Origin: Rhizobium mayense
GTDB taxonomy: Bacteria; Pseudomonadota; Alphaproteobacteria; Rhizobiales; Rhizobiaceae
DNA: 64,000 nucleotides
Assembly (NCBI RefSeq): GCF_030272705.1
Contig: NZ_JARFYM010000013.1
Span: 62,001 to 126,000, forward strand
Direction of reading: 5' to 3'
Within the stretch, counting starts at the first letter, position 1. Each line of letters starts with the position of its first letter. The translations under genes and the position numbers were made by a program. Shown here piece after piece: positions 24,298 to 33,882 of this stretch. The notes beneath the pieces were generated by a model. That model did no database searches and was not told the DNA's origin. It saw nothing but the letters and a program-made list of their open reading frames with translations.

Positions 24298-26786
24298 TCA
24301 TTCAACCGCCATCAATGCCTTCGACAGTTGCTCCCGAAGACGCTTTTGTTCTTCTTCACTCAGCTTCTGGGGTTCGAGAACGACGGTAAACCGCTTTAGG
24401 GTGCCGTTGAAGGCGAACGGCATCTTGCCGTCATACTCCTCCAGCACCGGCGTCCCCGTGTCTTGACCGATGTCGAAGGTTTCATCGAGAGAGAAGCGAA
24501 CTCCGATCGTCTGAGGGATCTTGCCCTCAGCGACTTGCTTTTCATCGACCAGTAGCGTCGCCGTCGCCCCCTTGCCGATGCCGCCGCCATCATAGGCGAA
24601 CTTCACGCGGACGATGTGATTACCGGGTGCAAGCGCCTGGTCGGAGGCAACGCGATACTTGTGCTGCGGCTGGTTGGACATCGCGTAGGCAAACGTCGGC
24701 CTGCCGTCCAGCAGTAGCAGCGCCCAACCACCGTAACGCCCCCGATCGTTCCAAGAACGCCGTTGGCACCGCCATCAGGTATCGTTACTTCAGCGGCGGC
24801 TGTCCACGACTTGTTCTTGAAATCCGGCGACGATCCTTCCGGAATACGGATCATGCCGGGGAAGTACGTGAACTCGTCGCGGCCGCGTGTGAGGCTCGGC
24901 CGGATCGCCGGATCGGCGCGAGACGCCATGCTGCTGTCGAGCGGGTAGACGTTATACTTCTTCGCCTCGACATCGAAGGCGTCCTGAAGCTCCTTCAGCT
25001 TGTCCGAGTTCTCGTCGACCAGGTTGTTGGCTTGGCTGAAATCCTCGTCGACGTGATAGAGCTCCCACTTGAAGTCGTCGGGATTGGGCTCAAAGCCGGT
25101 GTTGACCCACGGCAGCCGAAGCGGCGTCGTGCTTGCCATCCAGCCGTCCTTGTAGATCGCGCGGTTGCCCATCATCTCGAAGTATTGCGTGCCGTGCCGC
25201 GTCGGCGCAGTCGCGTTGTCGAAGGTGTAAACGAGGCTGGTCCCTTCGATCGGCTTCTGTTGGACGCCGTAGAGGACGTCAGGAGGCGTAATACCCGCCG
25301 CCTCGTATATGGTCGGCGTGATATCGATCGCATGGCAGAACTGAGAGCGCAGTCCGCCCTTGTCCTTGATACGGGCAGGCCACGAGATGACCAGTCCGTT
25401 GCGGGTGCCGCCGAAGTGCGATGCCACCTGCTTGGTCCACTGCATCGGCGTGTCCATGGCATGCGCCCAGCCGACGGGATAGTGGTTGTAGGTCTTCGGG
25501 CCACCGAGTTCATCGATCATAGACAGCAAGAACTCGATGCTCTCTGTTACGCCGTTGGCATTGACCGCAACTTCGTTGGTCGTGCCCTGCAAGCTTCCCT
25601 CGGCACTTGCGCCATTATCGCCCATCATGAAGATGACGAGGGTGTTGTCCGTCTGGCCTGACGCTTCCAGCGTATCGAGCAAGCGGCCAATGTTATAGTC
25701 TGCGTGGGACAATGCCCCCGCGTAGACTTCCATCATGCGGGCATACAGCCGCTTTTGATCATCCGATAGTGTGTCCCATGCGGGGATCTGTTCCGGGCGC
25801 TTGGTCAGCTTTGTATCGGCCGGGACGACGCCGAGCTTGATCTGCTTGGCCAGCGTTTCCTCGCGCAGCTTGTCCCAGCCCTGATCGAACTGGCCTTTGT
25901 ATTTGGCGATCCAATCCTTCGGGGCGTGATGAGGTGCATGTGCTGTTCCGGTCGCATAGTATAAAAGCCAGGGCTTACTGGGTGCCAGTGCGTGCTGCAT
26001 CCGCATCCACGAGATCGCCTGGTCGGCAAGATCACGGTCAAGGATGTAGTCCGGATTGCCCACGTAAGGTTCGATCGGCTTGGTGTTTTCATACAAAGCA
26101 GGATGCCATTGATCGCTGTCGCCACCGAGGAAGCCATAGAAGTGCTCGAAGCCAAGACCGTTCGGCCACAAATCGAAAGGCCCTGCCTGGCTCGACATCC
26201 AATCCGGCACGTTGTGCATCTTTCCGAACCACGCGGTGTTGTATCCGTTTTCCTTGAGCACGGCCCCGACTGAACCGGCGCTCCTCGGAACCAGGGAGTT
26301 GTACCCGGGATACCCCGTTGCGAATTCGGTGATGTCACCGCTTGCGACCGAATGGTGGTTACGTCCGGTGATCAGAGCCGCCCGCGTGGGCGAGCAGAGC
26401 GCGGTCGTGTGGTATTTGTTGTAGCGCAGTCCAGCGTCGGCAAGGCGCTGGAAGTTCGGTGTCTGGATCGGTCCGCCAAATGTGCTGCTCGCCCCGAAAC
26501 CGACGTCGTCGGTCAGGATCAGGAGAACGTTGGGCGCGCCAGCAGGAGCCTCGACACCCTTTGGAAAGTCTGGAACGGAGCCCTGCAAGGTCCTTTCGAT
26601 CTTTCCGGCAAAGGGCGGTTCTGGTTTGGGCAGCACGACCTCCGCCTCGGCTGTCGCGGGAACGGCGGCCGGCGCGAGCGCCGATGCCGCAAAGAGCGAC
26701 GCAGAGCCCAATAACTGGCGACGGCTAAGTTCGAATCTGTTGGTAGCAGACCTAGAGTACCCCTTTTTCGGTTCCTTATCGGACAT
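24298..26786 (-). pseudogene. Tat-exported arylsulfatase interrupted by a -1 frameshift
   Basis: From ATG 26786 (GAGGAGGAAG ahead) the frame encodes a Tat signal (SRRQLLGSASLFAASA) and a type I sulfatase with the formylglycine motif CSPTR at Cys131 and the early metal motif LTDDVGFG. After GVLGTIGG, near 24743, the main frame changes to unrelated sequence and stops at 24603. The expected ending (RYGGWALLLLDGRPTFAYA, then through SNQPQHKYRV) continues in the -1 frame to the stop at 24298. The join lies at a run of five C on the plus strand (24739-24743); one extra base would restore about 829 residues. It could be a real mutation, phase variation or a sequencing error. No formylglycine-generating enzyme is nearby. 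Confidence 0.8.
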
Positions 26787-27281
26787 GGCTTCCTCCTCTG
26801 TGAATTCCGAGCCCGTTTCTTGAAAATACCGAGTTTCGCGGCCGAAGGTCGACGGTCCAATAGTAGCGGCCCGTCGTAGCAACCGGGCCTTGGCGCCACA
26901 CATTTTTTGCTCGCTAGCGCCCATAAAAACACGCCCCCCAGTGGCCGGCGTGCGTTGTTTGACCAACTGCGCAGGTGCCATTCTACAGCAGTCTGGGGTT
27001 GAAGTGCAGTGCGCAACAGCGGCAGTCTTCCAGCGCGGTTTCGCCGCCGCCTTTGGGCCAAGTCCCTCCGCCTTCACATGACGCTTGCACGTCCACTTTG
27101 GCTTTTTGCACTCCAGAGGCGGACAGTCCGCTGACGGCCCCAAATCGGCCACTTCTCACAATAGAGCCCAGGTCCGATTTTGGCGCAATCCGGCCATGGT
27201 GGTTGTTCCGGAGCGGACTGGTGGCACCTGCCACTTGGCTCTGCTCGATCTTACCCGAACGCCGCTCCGCACCTTCCAATA
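26787..27281. other. Gene-free region upstream of the sulfatase gene
   Basis: This 495-bp stretch holds no gene I can support. The sulfatase frame stays open for 122 codons into it, but the encoded sequence is Cys/Arg-rich, has no similarity I recognise and precedes a strong ribosome-binding site and Tat signal, so it is taken as non-coding. A CACGCC / GGCGTG inverted repeat lies near 26931-26952. The sulfatase promoter should be here. Confidence 0.4.
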
Positions 27282-29729
27282 TCAAGCCTTAACCCGCGCC
27301 ATCTGCGGATCATAAAGCGGCTTCAGCGACACCCGGCAAGGCACGCGGCGCTGGGCAACGTCGAGTTCGTAGCGGCCGCCGAGCACGAAATCCTCGGTCA
27401 CGCCATCGGGGTCGCGGACATAGCCGTAACCGATCGGCTTGCCGATCGTGTAGCCGTAGCCGCCGCTCGACAGCCAGCCGACGCGCCGGCCGTTGCGATA
27501 GATCGTCTCGCGGCCGAGGAGCACGGTTTCGGGGTCATCAGGCACGAAGCAGGCGAGCAACTTCTTCACCCCCGAAGCCAGTTGCCGCTCGATGGCGTCG
27601 CGGCCGCGGAAAGCGATATTCTTCCTCATCTTCACCGCCCAGCTGAGCCCCGCCTCGACCGGCGTATGGTCGGGGCCGATGTCGGAGCCCCAGGCACGAT
27701 AGCCTTTTTCCAGCCGGCAGCTTTCGATCGCACGGTAGCCGGCATTGACCAGCCCGTGCTCGCGGCCGGCGGCCATCAGGGCGTCGTAGACGGTGGCTGC
27801 ATATTCTACCGGAACATGGAGTTCGTAACCGAGCTCGCCGACATAGGTCACGCGCAGCGCGCGAACCGGACATCCGGCGATGCCGATGGTCTTCACGCGC
27901 AGGAAAGGAAACGCCGCATTCGATACATCGTCCGGGGTGACGGCTTCCAGCACCTTGCGCGAATTCGGTCCCATTAGTGACAGCACGGAATAGGCGGAGG
28001 TGATATCCACCAGTTCGGCATGCATCTCGGCCGGAATATTCCTGGCGATCCAGTCGAAATCATGCGTGGCAAAGCCGGTGCCCGTCGTGATGTAGAATTC
28101 GTTCTCGGCGATACGCGCCACGGTGACATCGCATTCGATACCGCCCTTGTCGTTCAGCATCTGCGTATAGGTCAAGGCGCCGACCGGCTTGGCGACATCG
28201 TTGGCGGCGATCCAGGAGAGTGCCGCTTCGGCATCTCGTCCCTTCAAGACGAATTTTGCAAAAGAGGTCTGATCGAAGATCACGGCCGCTTCGCGCACCG
28301 CTTTGTGCTCGCGCCCGACGGCATCGAACCAGTTCTGCCGGCCATAGGTGTAGACGTCCTTCGGCTCCTCGCCGGCAAAGAGGTCGGCGAACCAGTTCGG
28401 CCGCTCCCAGCCGAGCTTTTCGCCGAAACAGGCGCCCTGCGCCTTCAGCCGGTCGTAGAGCGGCGACTTGCGGCAGGGACGGCCGCTCGACTGCTCCTCG
28501 AACGGCCAGGCCATGGTGTAGTGCTTGCCATAGGCTTCGAGCGTGCGCGTGCGCACCCAGTCCGTATCGAAATGCGGACGGCCGAAGCGCCTGATGTCGA
28601 CCGGCCAGAGATCGTAGGGCGGCTCGCCCTTCACCGCCCATTCGGCGAGCGCCATGCCCGCACCACCCGCGGAAGCAATGCCGAAGGCGTTGAAGCCGGC
28701 GCCGACGAAGAAGTTCCTGAGTTCCGGCGCTTCGCCTAGGATGAAATTGCCGTCGGGCGTAAAGCTCTCGGGACCGTTCAGAAGCTGCTTGATGCCTGCC
28801 GTCTGCAGCGCCGGCACACGCATCAGGGCCTGCTCCATGATCTGCTCGAAGTGGTTGAAATTGCTGTCGAGCAACGTGTAGTGAAACTCCTTGGGAATGC
28901 CGTCGATTGCCCAGGGGATCGGATTCGGCTCATAACCGCCCATGACCAGCCCGCCGACCTCTTCCTTGTAGTAGGTCAGCCTGTCGGGATCGCGCAGCGT
29001 CGGCAGGTTCGAGGGCACGCCGAAGGATTCGGTGATGAGGTACTGATGCTCGACGGACACGAGCGGCACGTTGACGCCGAAACGAGCCGCAAAGCTTCGC
29101 GTCCACTGCCCGGCGCAGACCACGACGCACTCGCATTCGATGCGGCCCTTGTCGGTGATGACGGCGCGGATCCTGCCTTTGTCGATCTCCAGATCGAGGA
29201 CCTCGGTGTCCTCGAAAATCGAAACGCCGGCCATGCGCGCGCCCTTTGCCAGCGCCTGGGTGATATCGGAAGGGTTGGCTTGCCCGTCGGTCGGCAGATA
29301 GGCCGCACCGACGAGATCGTCGATGTCCATCAGCGGCCAGAGATCGAAGGCCTCCTTTGGCGTCAGCAGATGCATCTGCAGTCCGAAGGACTGCGCCGTC
29401 GTCGCCTGTCGCTTTACTTCCGTCCAGCGCTCTTCGTTGCAAGCAAGGCGCAGGCCGCCATTCATCTTCCAGCCGGTGGCAAGTCCCGTCTCGGCCTCCA
29501 GTCTCTTATAGAGTTCGACGGAATAGCCGAGCATCTGGGTGATATTGGCACTGGTCCGCAATTGCCCGACGAGACCGGCGGCATGGAACGTCGTGCCTGA
29601 GGTCAGCTTTTTTCGCTCCAGCAGGACCGTGTCAGTCAGCCCGAGCTTGGCAAGGTGATAGGCTGTCGAACAGCCGACAATACCGCCGCCGATGACGACC
29701 GCCTTCGCTGTTTGGGGCAGTTCTTTCAT
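27282..29729 (-). CDS. FAD-dependent dimethylglycine/sarcosine dehydrogenase-like protein with GcvT domain
   Basis: The 815-residue protein combines an N-terminal DAO-type FAD domain (GGGIVG at 14-19; FAD-linking His49 in TSGTTFHAAG), a middle FAO_M segment near 370-430, and C-terminal aminomethyltransferase domains (about 430-810). Relatives oxidise N-methyl groups of dimethylglycine or sarcosine and pass the one-carbon unit to tetrahydrofolate. It is the second gene of an operon behind a choline-kinase-like protein, 9 bp apart, so a choline/betaine-type or other N-methylated substrate is plausible. Confidence 0.88.
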   Translation of the reverse strand: MKELPQTAKAVVIGGGIVGCSTAYHLAKLGLTDTVLLERKKLTSGTTFHAAGLVGQLRTSANITQMLGYSVELYKRLEAETGLATGWKMNGGLRLACNEERWTEVKRQATTAQSFGLQMHLLTPKEAFDLWPLMDIDDLVGAAYLPTDGQANPSDITQALAKGARMAGVSIFEDTEVLDLEIDKGRIRAVITDKGRIECECVVVCAGQWTRSFAARFGVNVPLVSVEHQYLITESFGVPSNLPTLRDPDRLTYYKEEVGGLVMGGYEPNPIPWAIDGIPKEFHYTLLDSNFNHFEQIMEQALMRVPALQTAGIKQLLNGPESFTPDGNFILGEAPELRNFFVGAGFNAFGIASAGGAGMALAEWAVKGEPPYDLWPVDIRRFGRPHFDTDWVRTRTLEAYGKHYTMAWPFEEQSSGRPCRKSPLYDRLKAQGACFGEKLGWERPNWFADLFAGEEPKDVYTYGRQNWFDAVGREHKAVREAAVIFDQTSFAKFVLKGRDAEAALSWIAANDVAKPVGALTYTQMLNDKGGIECDVTVARIAENEFYITTGTGFATHDFDWIARNIPAEMHAELVDITSAYSVLSLMGPNSRKVLEAVTPDDVSNAAFPFLRVKTIGIAGCPVRALRVTYVGELGYELHVPVEYAATVYDALMAAGREHGLVNAGYRAIESCRLEKGYRAWGSDIGPDHTPVEAGLSWAVKMRKNIAFRGRDAIERQLASGVKKLLACFVPDDPETVLLGRETIYRNGRRVGWLSSGGYGYTIGKPIGYGYVRDPDGVTEDFVLGGRYELDVAQRRVPCRVSLKPLYDPQMARVKA

Positions 29730-29738
29730 CGCATCACC

Positions 29739-30617
29739 TCATAAATTCCGGAATGATTGATATGCGCGTTCAAATCGCGCCAAATTTTCGCTCGTATAGG
29801 CTGAATAATCGAAATTGATATGGGAATGGATTTCCGAAACCATGCTCCACATCGTCTCGCGCAACAGCGAGGCGCATTTCATTGCCTGATAGCGCCGGCG
29901 CAGATCGTCGCTTGCCGGCGCCTCGAAATAGGCCTCCAGCATCGCCGTTTCCTGGTCGTCGGAGAGTTCGTTGTTGGATGCAAGACCACCGAGATCGAAG
30001 AGCGGCGTATTGAAGCCGGCATAGTCCCAATCGATCAGCCAAAGCCTTTTTCCATCATCGAGGAAATTGCCAGCCAGCAGATCATTATGGCCGAAAACAA
30101 TGTCGAAAGGCTTGGCAGCCCGCTCCAGTCGCTCGGCAATATCGAGGAACGAAGGCAGCAATGCTCTATGCCGACTACCGCCCTCTTCGAGAACGGCGGC
30201 ATAGTCGCGCACTACGTGGAAAACCCAGAAAATCACGCCGGCACCACGAAAATATTTCGCAACATTCTGGTGGCAGGAACGGACTAGCGGTACAATACGC
30301 GCCAGCATCAAAGGGTCGCGAATATCCTCCGCCGCAAGTGGTTTGGCGTCGATGTAATCCAATACAAGGACACCTGGCTCATAGTGAATGACAGCGGGCG
30401 ACAGCCCGGCTGCGTATGCGGCTTTGCTCGCGGCCAGCTCGTTGGCACGGCTGATATGATGAACCGGAATGTCTGCTCCCAACCTGACGACAAACTGCTG
30501 GCGACCGTCGGTGACCAGGTAGTTGCGATTGGTGATGCCGCCCACGAGCGGAACAATCTCGATCGATCCGCGCCAAATGCCAAGAGCATGTATCTTGTCT
30601 TCGGGCGTTACGATCAT
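29739..30617 (-). CDS. Choline/aminoglycoside-kinase-fold phosphotransferase
   Basis: The 292-residue protein has the APH/choline-kinase fold: GGITNRNYLV phosphate-loop region near 26-35, catalytic-loop GHNDLLAGN at 176-184 and the metal motif IDWDYAG at 195-201, the last being typical of choline/ethanolamine kinases. The frame is open 23 codons upstream, but ATG 30617 directly follows GGAGGAGGG. It leads an operon with the N-methyl-oxidase-like gene and is divergent from a DeoR regulator. Confidence 0.87.
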   Translation of the reverse strand: MIVTPEDKIHALGIWRGSIEIVPLVGGITNRNYLVTDGRQQFVVRLGADIPVHHISRANELAASKAAYAAGLSPAVIHYEPGVLVLDYIDAKPLAAEDIRDPLMLARIVPLVRSCHQNVAKYFRGAGVIFWVFHVVRDYAAVLEEGGSRHRALLPSFLDIAERLERAAKPFDIVFGHNDLLAGNFLDDGKRLWLIDWDYAGFNTPLFDLGGLASNNELSDDQETAMLEAYFEAPASDDLRRRYQAMKCASLLRETMWSMVSEIHSHINFDYSAYTSENLARFERAYQSFRNL

Positions 30618-30950
30618 CCCTCCTCCGGTGCGACGGTGGCGCGTCTCTCGGATGCAAAAGGTTCCCCACAAAAGGAGAACTGTCAAGAACTAGCCACAAA
30701 ATGAAACGTGCATTTGGTTTTTTGTTGGATTTTGCGGGCAAAGAGGGTTTAATCCATATTGGGCTATGGATATTCTCAACAGAAAGCTTCACCGTAGGCG
30801 GGATTTGACCTAAAAATTCAATCTCGAGGTGATTGGAGCGAGATGACTTGTTTTCGAGTCGTTATCCCGCTCTAGATGTTTGACCAGATGTGGTCTTATA
30901 CGAAGTCGTTTCGCAGATTTTGAGATCATGCCGTAGACAGGATCGATAAT
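30618..30950. promoter_or_regulatory. Divergent regulatory region between the kinase operon and deoR
   Basis: The 333-bp gap is AT-richer than its surroundings and has no supported gene. GACCA (30882-30886) / TGGTC (30891-30895) is a perfect dyad with a 4-bp spacer about 55 bp before deoR and is a candidate operator. Both divergent promoters must lie here. Confidence 0.4.
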
Positions 30951-31760
30951 ATGTCGGACATCGTCCAGGCACCGCTTCATTCGAACCATCGGGAACGCGA
31001 GATCCTGGAGGAGCTTCGGCTCGCAGGCGGTGCAAGCCGTATTCAGTTTCTCGCGGAACGACTGGCCGTCTCGGAAGAGACCATCCGCCGCAATATCCGC
31101 AGCCTGGAGGCCAATGGTCTCGTCACCAAGGTGCATGGCGGCGTCCATATCAAGGACTCGATCATCGAGCAGCCTTTGCATTTCCGGATGAACGAAAACG
31201 CGGAGGCCAAACGCATGATTGCCGCCCGCGTTGCGGCGATGATCCAGAATGGTGACACGCTCTTTCTCGATATCGGCTCCACGACAGCCTTCATTGCTGT
31301 AGCGCTGCAGAAACATCAGAACCTATTCATCGTCACCAATGCCGTCTCGGTGGCGCACGCGCTGGCGACCCGCAACGGCAACCGCGTCTTCTTCGCCGGC
31401 GGCGAACTGCGCGGCCACGACGGCGGCGCCTTCGGCATGGAAGCGACCAACTTCCTGCGCCGCTTCAATGTTCGCCACGCAGTATTGTCCGTCGGCGCTG
31501 TCAACGCCGTCTCCGGCTTCATGCTGCACGATCTGGAGGAGGCGGAATATTCCCGCGAAGCCGCACGGCGCGCCGAAAACCGCATCATCGTCGCCGACAG
31601 CGCCAAATTCGGCCGCAGCGCTCCGATCGTTATCGATGATCCCGCCATCTACGACATGATGGTCACCGACGACGTGCCGCCTGCAGATATCCGTGCCATG
31701 CTCGACCGCAACGAGATCGATCTCGTCGTTGCCAGCCAGCGCCGGATGGAGCAGCGCTGA
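30951..31760 (+). CDS. DeoR-family transcriptional regulator
   Basis: The 269-residue protein has the N-terminal DeoR winged helix (about 12-66: REREILEELRLAGG, SEETIRRNIRSLE, VHGGV) and the C-terminal DeoR sensor domain (DIGSTTAFIA, VTNAVSVAHAL, DSAKFGR), which binds phosphorylated metabolites. Divergence from a kinase gene fits: the kinase product could be the effector. Confidence 0.92.
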   Translation: MSDIVQAPLHSNHREREILEELRLAGGASRIQFLAERLAVSEETIRRNIRSLEANGLVTKVHGGVHIKDSIIEQPLHFRMNENAEAKRMIAARVAAMIQNGDTLFLDIGSTTAFIAVALQKHQNLFIVTNAVSVAHALATRNGNRVFFAGGELRGHDGGAFGMEATNFLRRFNVRHAVLSVGAVNAVSGFMLHDLEEAEYSREAARRAENRIIVADSAKFGRSAPIVIDDPAIYDMMVTDDVPPADIRAMLDRNEIDLVVASQRRMEQR

Positions 31761-31770
31761 CCAAAGCAGT

Positions 31771-31866
31771 ACCAGGAAAAGTGCGAAGCGGTTTTCCGTC
31801 CGGAATTGCGTAAAAACAAAGAGATAGAGCGGGAAAGCGATTCGACGAAACGCTGAACCGCTCTAA
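31771..31866. repeat. Dispersed rhizobial intergenic repeat, copy 1
   Basis: This 96-bp stretch begins ACCAGGAAAAGTGCG and contains AACAAAGAGATAGAGCG and GCTGAACCGCTC. The same three blocks in the same order occur at 59871-59957. I recall this sequence as a common intergenic repeat in Rhizobium and Agrobacterium. It overlaps the stop codon of the following LysR gene. Confidence 0.75.
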
Positions 31867-32744
31867 TCCCTGCACATGGCTTCCAGCGTCAACGCCGCCT
31901 TGCTGGCATGGCGCTCCTTGTGGCGGAGCAGACGGAAGCTGCGGGTGGGTAGGTCGAAGGCTGCCCGAACCAGCAATCCTTGCTGCAGATAAGCCATGGC
32001 CGCCGCGCTGGAGATGGCCGCCGCACTCTGTCCATAGCAGACCGCCGACAGCACGGCTTCGTTCGACGGCAACACCAATGCCACGTCGAGATCATGCGGT
32101 GAGGTACCGAGCTTGATGATGGCATTTTCGAATTCGGACCGCGTGCCCGAACCTTCCTCGCGCATGACCCACGAGGTACCGGTGGCAAGATCGGTGACGC
32201 TCAGCTGCCGCCCATCCGCCCAAGGATGATCCGGCGGCACGACGACGACAAGCGCATCCTGCGCCACGACTTTCATCGACAGAACCGGCGCATCCACCTC
32301 CCCTTCGACGAAACCCAGTTCGGCAGTGCCTTCGATCACCGCCTCGGTTACCGTACGCGTATTGCCGATCGTCAAATCGAGGTCGATGCCGGGGTAGTCG
32401 CGATGAAACCGCATCAGCACGGTCGGCAGCCAATAGCTCGCTATGGTCTGGCTGGCGCGCAGACTGAGCCGGCCGCGCTGCAACCCGCCGAGCTCGGAAA
32501 GCATGAGCTCTGCCGAACGTACGCGGGCGAGTGTCGCCTTGGCCTCGCCAAAAAAGGTGCGGCCGATTTCCGTCAGCTCGATCCGCCGGCCGACGCGATG
32601 AAACAGCTCGACGCCGTAATAGGCCTCGAGGTTCTTGATCGCCGCGCTGACCGCCGACGGTGTCAAATGGATGGCTTCTGCCGCATGGGTCAGATGTTCT
32701 CGCTCGGCGACAGCGACGAATATGGCGAGTTGCTCAAAGGTCAT
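31863..32744 (-). CDS. LysR-family regulator (YeiE/CbbR-like)
   Basis: The 293-residue protein has the LysR DNA-binding domain (HLTHAAEAIHLTPSAVSAAI) and an effector domain like that of CysB/CbbR/YeiE proteins. It is divergent from a YeiH-type membrane protein, the same pairing as yeiE-yeiH in enterobacteria, so it probably controls that gene through the dyads at 32752-32791. Its stop lies in a dispersed repeat. Confidence 0.9.
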   Translation of the reverse strand: MTFEQLAIFVAVAEREHLTHAAEAIHLTPSAVSAAIKNLEAYYGVELFHRVGRRIELTEIGRTFFGEAKATLARVRSAELMLSELGGLQRGRLSLRASQTIASYWLPTVLMRFHRDYPGIDLDLTIGNTRTVTEAVIEGTAELGFVEGEVDAPVLSMKVVAQDALVVVVPPDHPWADGRQLSVTDLATGTSWVMREEGSGTRSEFENAIIKLGTSPHDLDVALVLPSNEAVLSAVCYGQSAAAISSAAAMAYLQQGLLVRAAFDLPTRSFRLLRHKERHASKAALTLEAMCRD

Positions 32745-32751
32745 GGGAAAT

Positions 32752-32791
32752 CATTCTAATTTATCGAATGAAACATAGGATAATATTCGAT
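32752..32791. promoter_or_regulatory. LysR-type binding site between the YeiE-like and YeiH-like genes
   Basis: CATTC (32752-32756) / GAATG (32766-32770) shows the ATTC-N9-GAAT form of a LysR T-N11-A box. ATCGAAT (32763-32769) and ATTCGAT (32785-32791) form a second perfect dyad sharing the central half-site. The arrangement suggests a recognition site plus an activation site in the divergent promoter. Confidence 0.6.
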
Positions 32792-32847
32792 GGATGTCGA
32801 CATCAGGAGGTGAGACTTTCCCGCCATATCAAATTCTCCATAATCGA

Positions 32848-33882
32848 ATGGCGGTTCGCATGCCCCTTTTTCACCGAGCCAATATTATCCTTCCCGGCCT
32901 TGCCCTCACGAGTGCCGTGGCCCTTCTCGCCTATGCCGGCGAGCGCATCGAGATCGGTATTCTTGGCGGCAGGTGGATCGAGAGCCTGGTGCTCGCCATC
33001 GCCATCGGTATTGTCGTCTGCACCATAAATCCGCTGAAGCCCGCCTTCCGCCCCGGCATCGATTTCAGCGCCAAGATCCTGCTTGAAATCGCCATCGTCC
33101 TGCTCGGCGCCTCGATCAGCTTGTCGGCCATCAGCGGCGCCGGTGTCTGGTTGATTGCCGGCATTGCTATTGTCGTCGTGCTGTCGATCGCAGCGACCTA
33201 TGTCGTCGGGCGGCTGCTAGGCCTGCCGCCGAAGCTCGCCACGCTCATTGCCTGCGGCAACTCCATCTGCGGCAATTCGGCGATCGTCGCCGTCGCTCCG
33301 GTCATCGAGGCCGGTTCGGAGGAGATTGCCGCCGCCCTTGCCTTCACGGCCGTGCTCGGCATCGCCGCCGTCTTTCTGCTGCCGCTTCTCTATTTCCACG
33401 CCGGCATGAGCGTCCCGCAATATGGCGTGCTGGCCGGCCTGACCGTTTATGCCGTGCCGCAGGTTCTTGCCGCAACCGCACCGGTCGGCGTCCTTGCCGT
33501 GCAAACCGGCACTCTGGTCAAGCTCGTCCGCGTGCTGATGCTTGGGCCCGTCATTTTCCTGCTCGGCGTCGTCACCAAGACCGAAACGACTGCGACGGAC
33601 AGCCACACGAACCGCCGCCGCTCACTGGTTCCTTGGTTTATCTGCGGCTTTCTGGGGCTGATGGCGTTGCGTTCCTTCGGCCTGATCCCGGATACATTGG
33701 TCGCGCCAATGGCGCTGATCTCCAACATCCTGACGGTGATTGCGATGGCGGCGCTCGGCCTGTCGGTGAACATCCGCTCCGTTGCCCATGCCGGCGGTCG
33801 GGTGATCACGGCAGCAACGCTGTCGCTGCTGACGCTCGGTGTCATCAGCTATGGGCTGATTGCCGTCCTGCATATTCAATAG
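32848..33882 (+). CDS. YeiH-family (UPF0324) putative sulfate/sulfite-type exporter membrane protein
   Basis: About 344 residues with roughly ten transmembrane segments and the family signature ACGNSICGNSAIVAVAPVI. Family function is poorly defined; sulfate or sulfite export has been suggested. The frame is open from 32794. ATG 32848 or 32860 is likelier because the N-terminus then matches the family, though neither has a strong ribosome-binding site. It is divergent from a LysR gene. The 3' end overlaps the convergent GGDEF-EAL gene by 38 bp. Confidence 0.87.
   Translation: MAVRMPLFHRANIILPGLALTSAVALLAYAGERIEIGILGGRWIESLVLAIAIGIVVCTINPLKPAFRPGIDFSAKILLEIAIVLLGASISLSAISGAGVWLIAGIAIVVVLSIAATYVVGRLLGLPPKLATLIACGNSICGNSAIVAVAPVIEAGSEEIAAALAFTAVLGIAAVFLLPLLYFHAGMSVPQYGVLAGLTVYAVPQVLAATAPVGVLAVQTGTLVKLVRVLMLGPVIFLLGVVTKTETTATDSHTNRRRSLVPWFICGFLGLMALRSFGLIPDTLVAPMALISNILTVIAMAALGLSVNIRSVAHAGGRVITAATLSLLTLGVISYGLIAVLHIQ

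Noticed and set aside
26787..27152. N-terminal extension of the sulfatase frame
   Set aside because: The 122 extra codons give a Cys/Arg-rich sequence with no similarity I recognise, and a strong ribosome-binding site plus Tat signal mark the start at 26786.
32806..32813. Strong Shine-Dalgarno-like GGAGGTGA before the yeiH-like gene
   Set aside because: No start codon lies at a suitable distance in any frame, so it was not used to choose the start.
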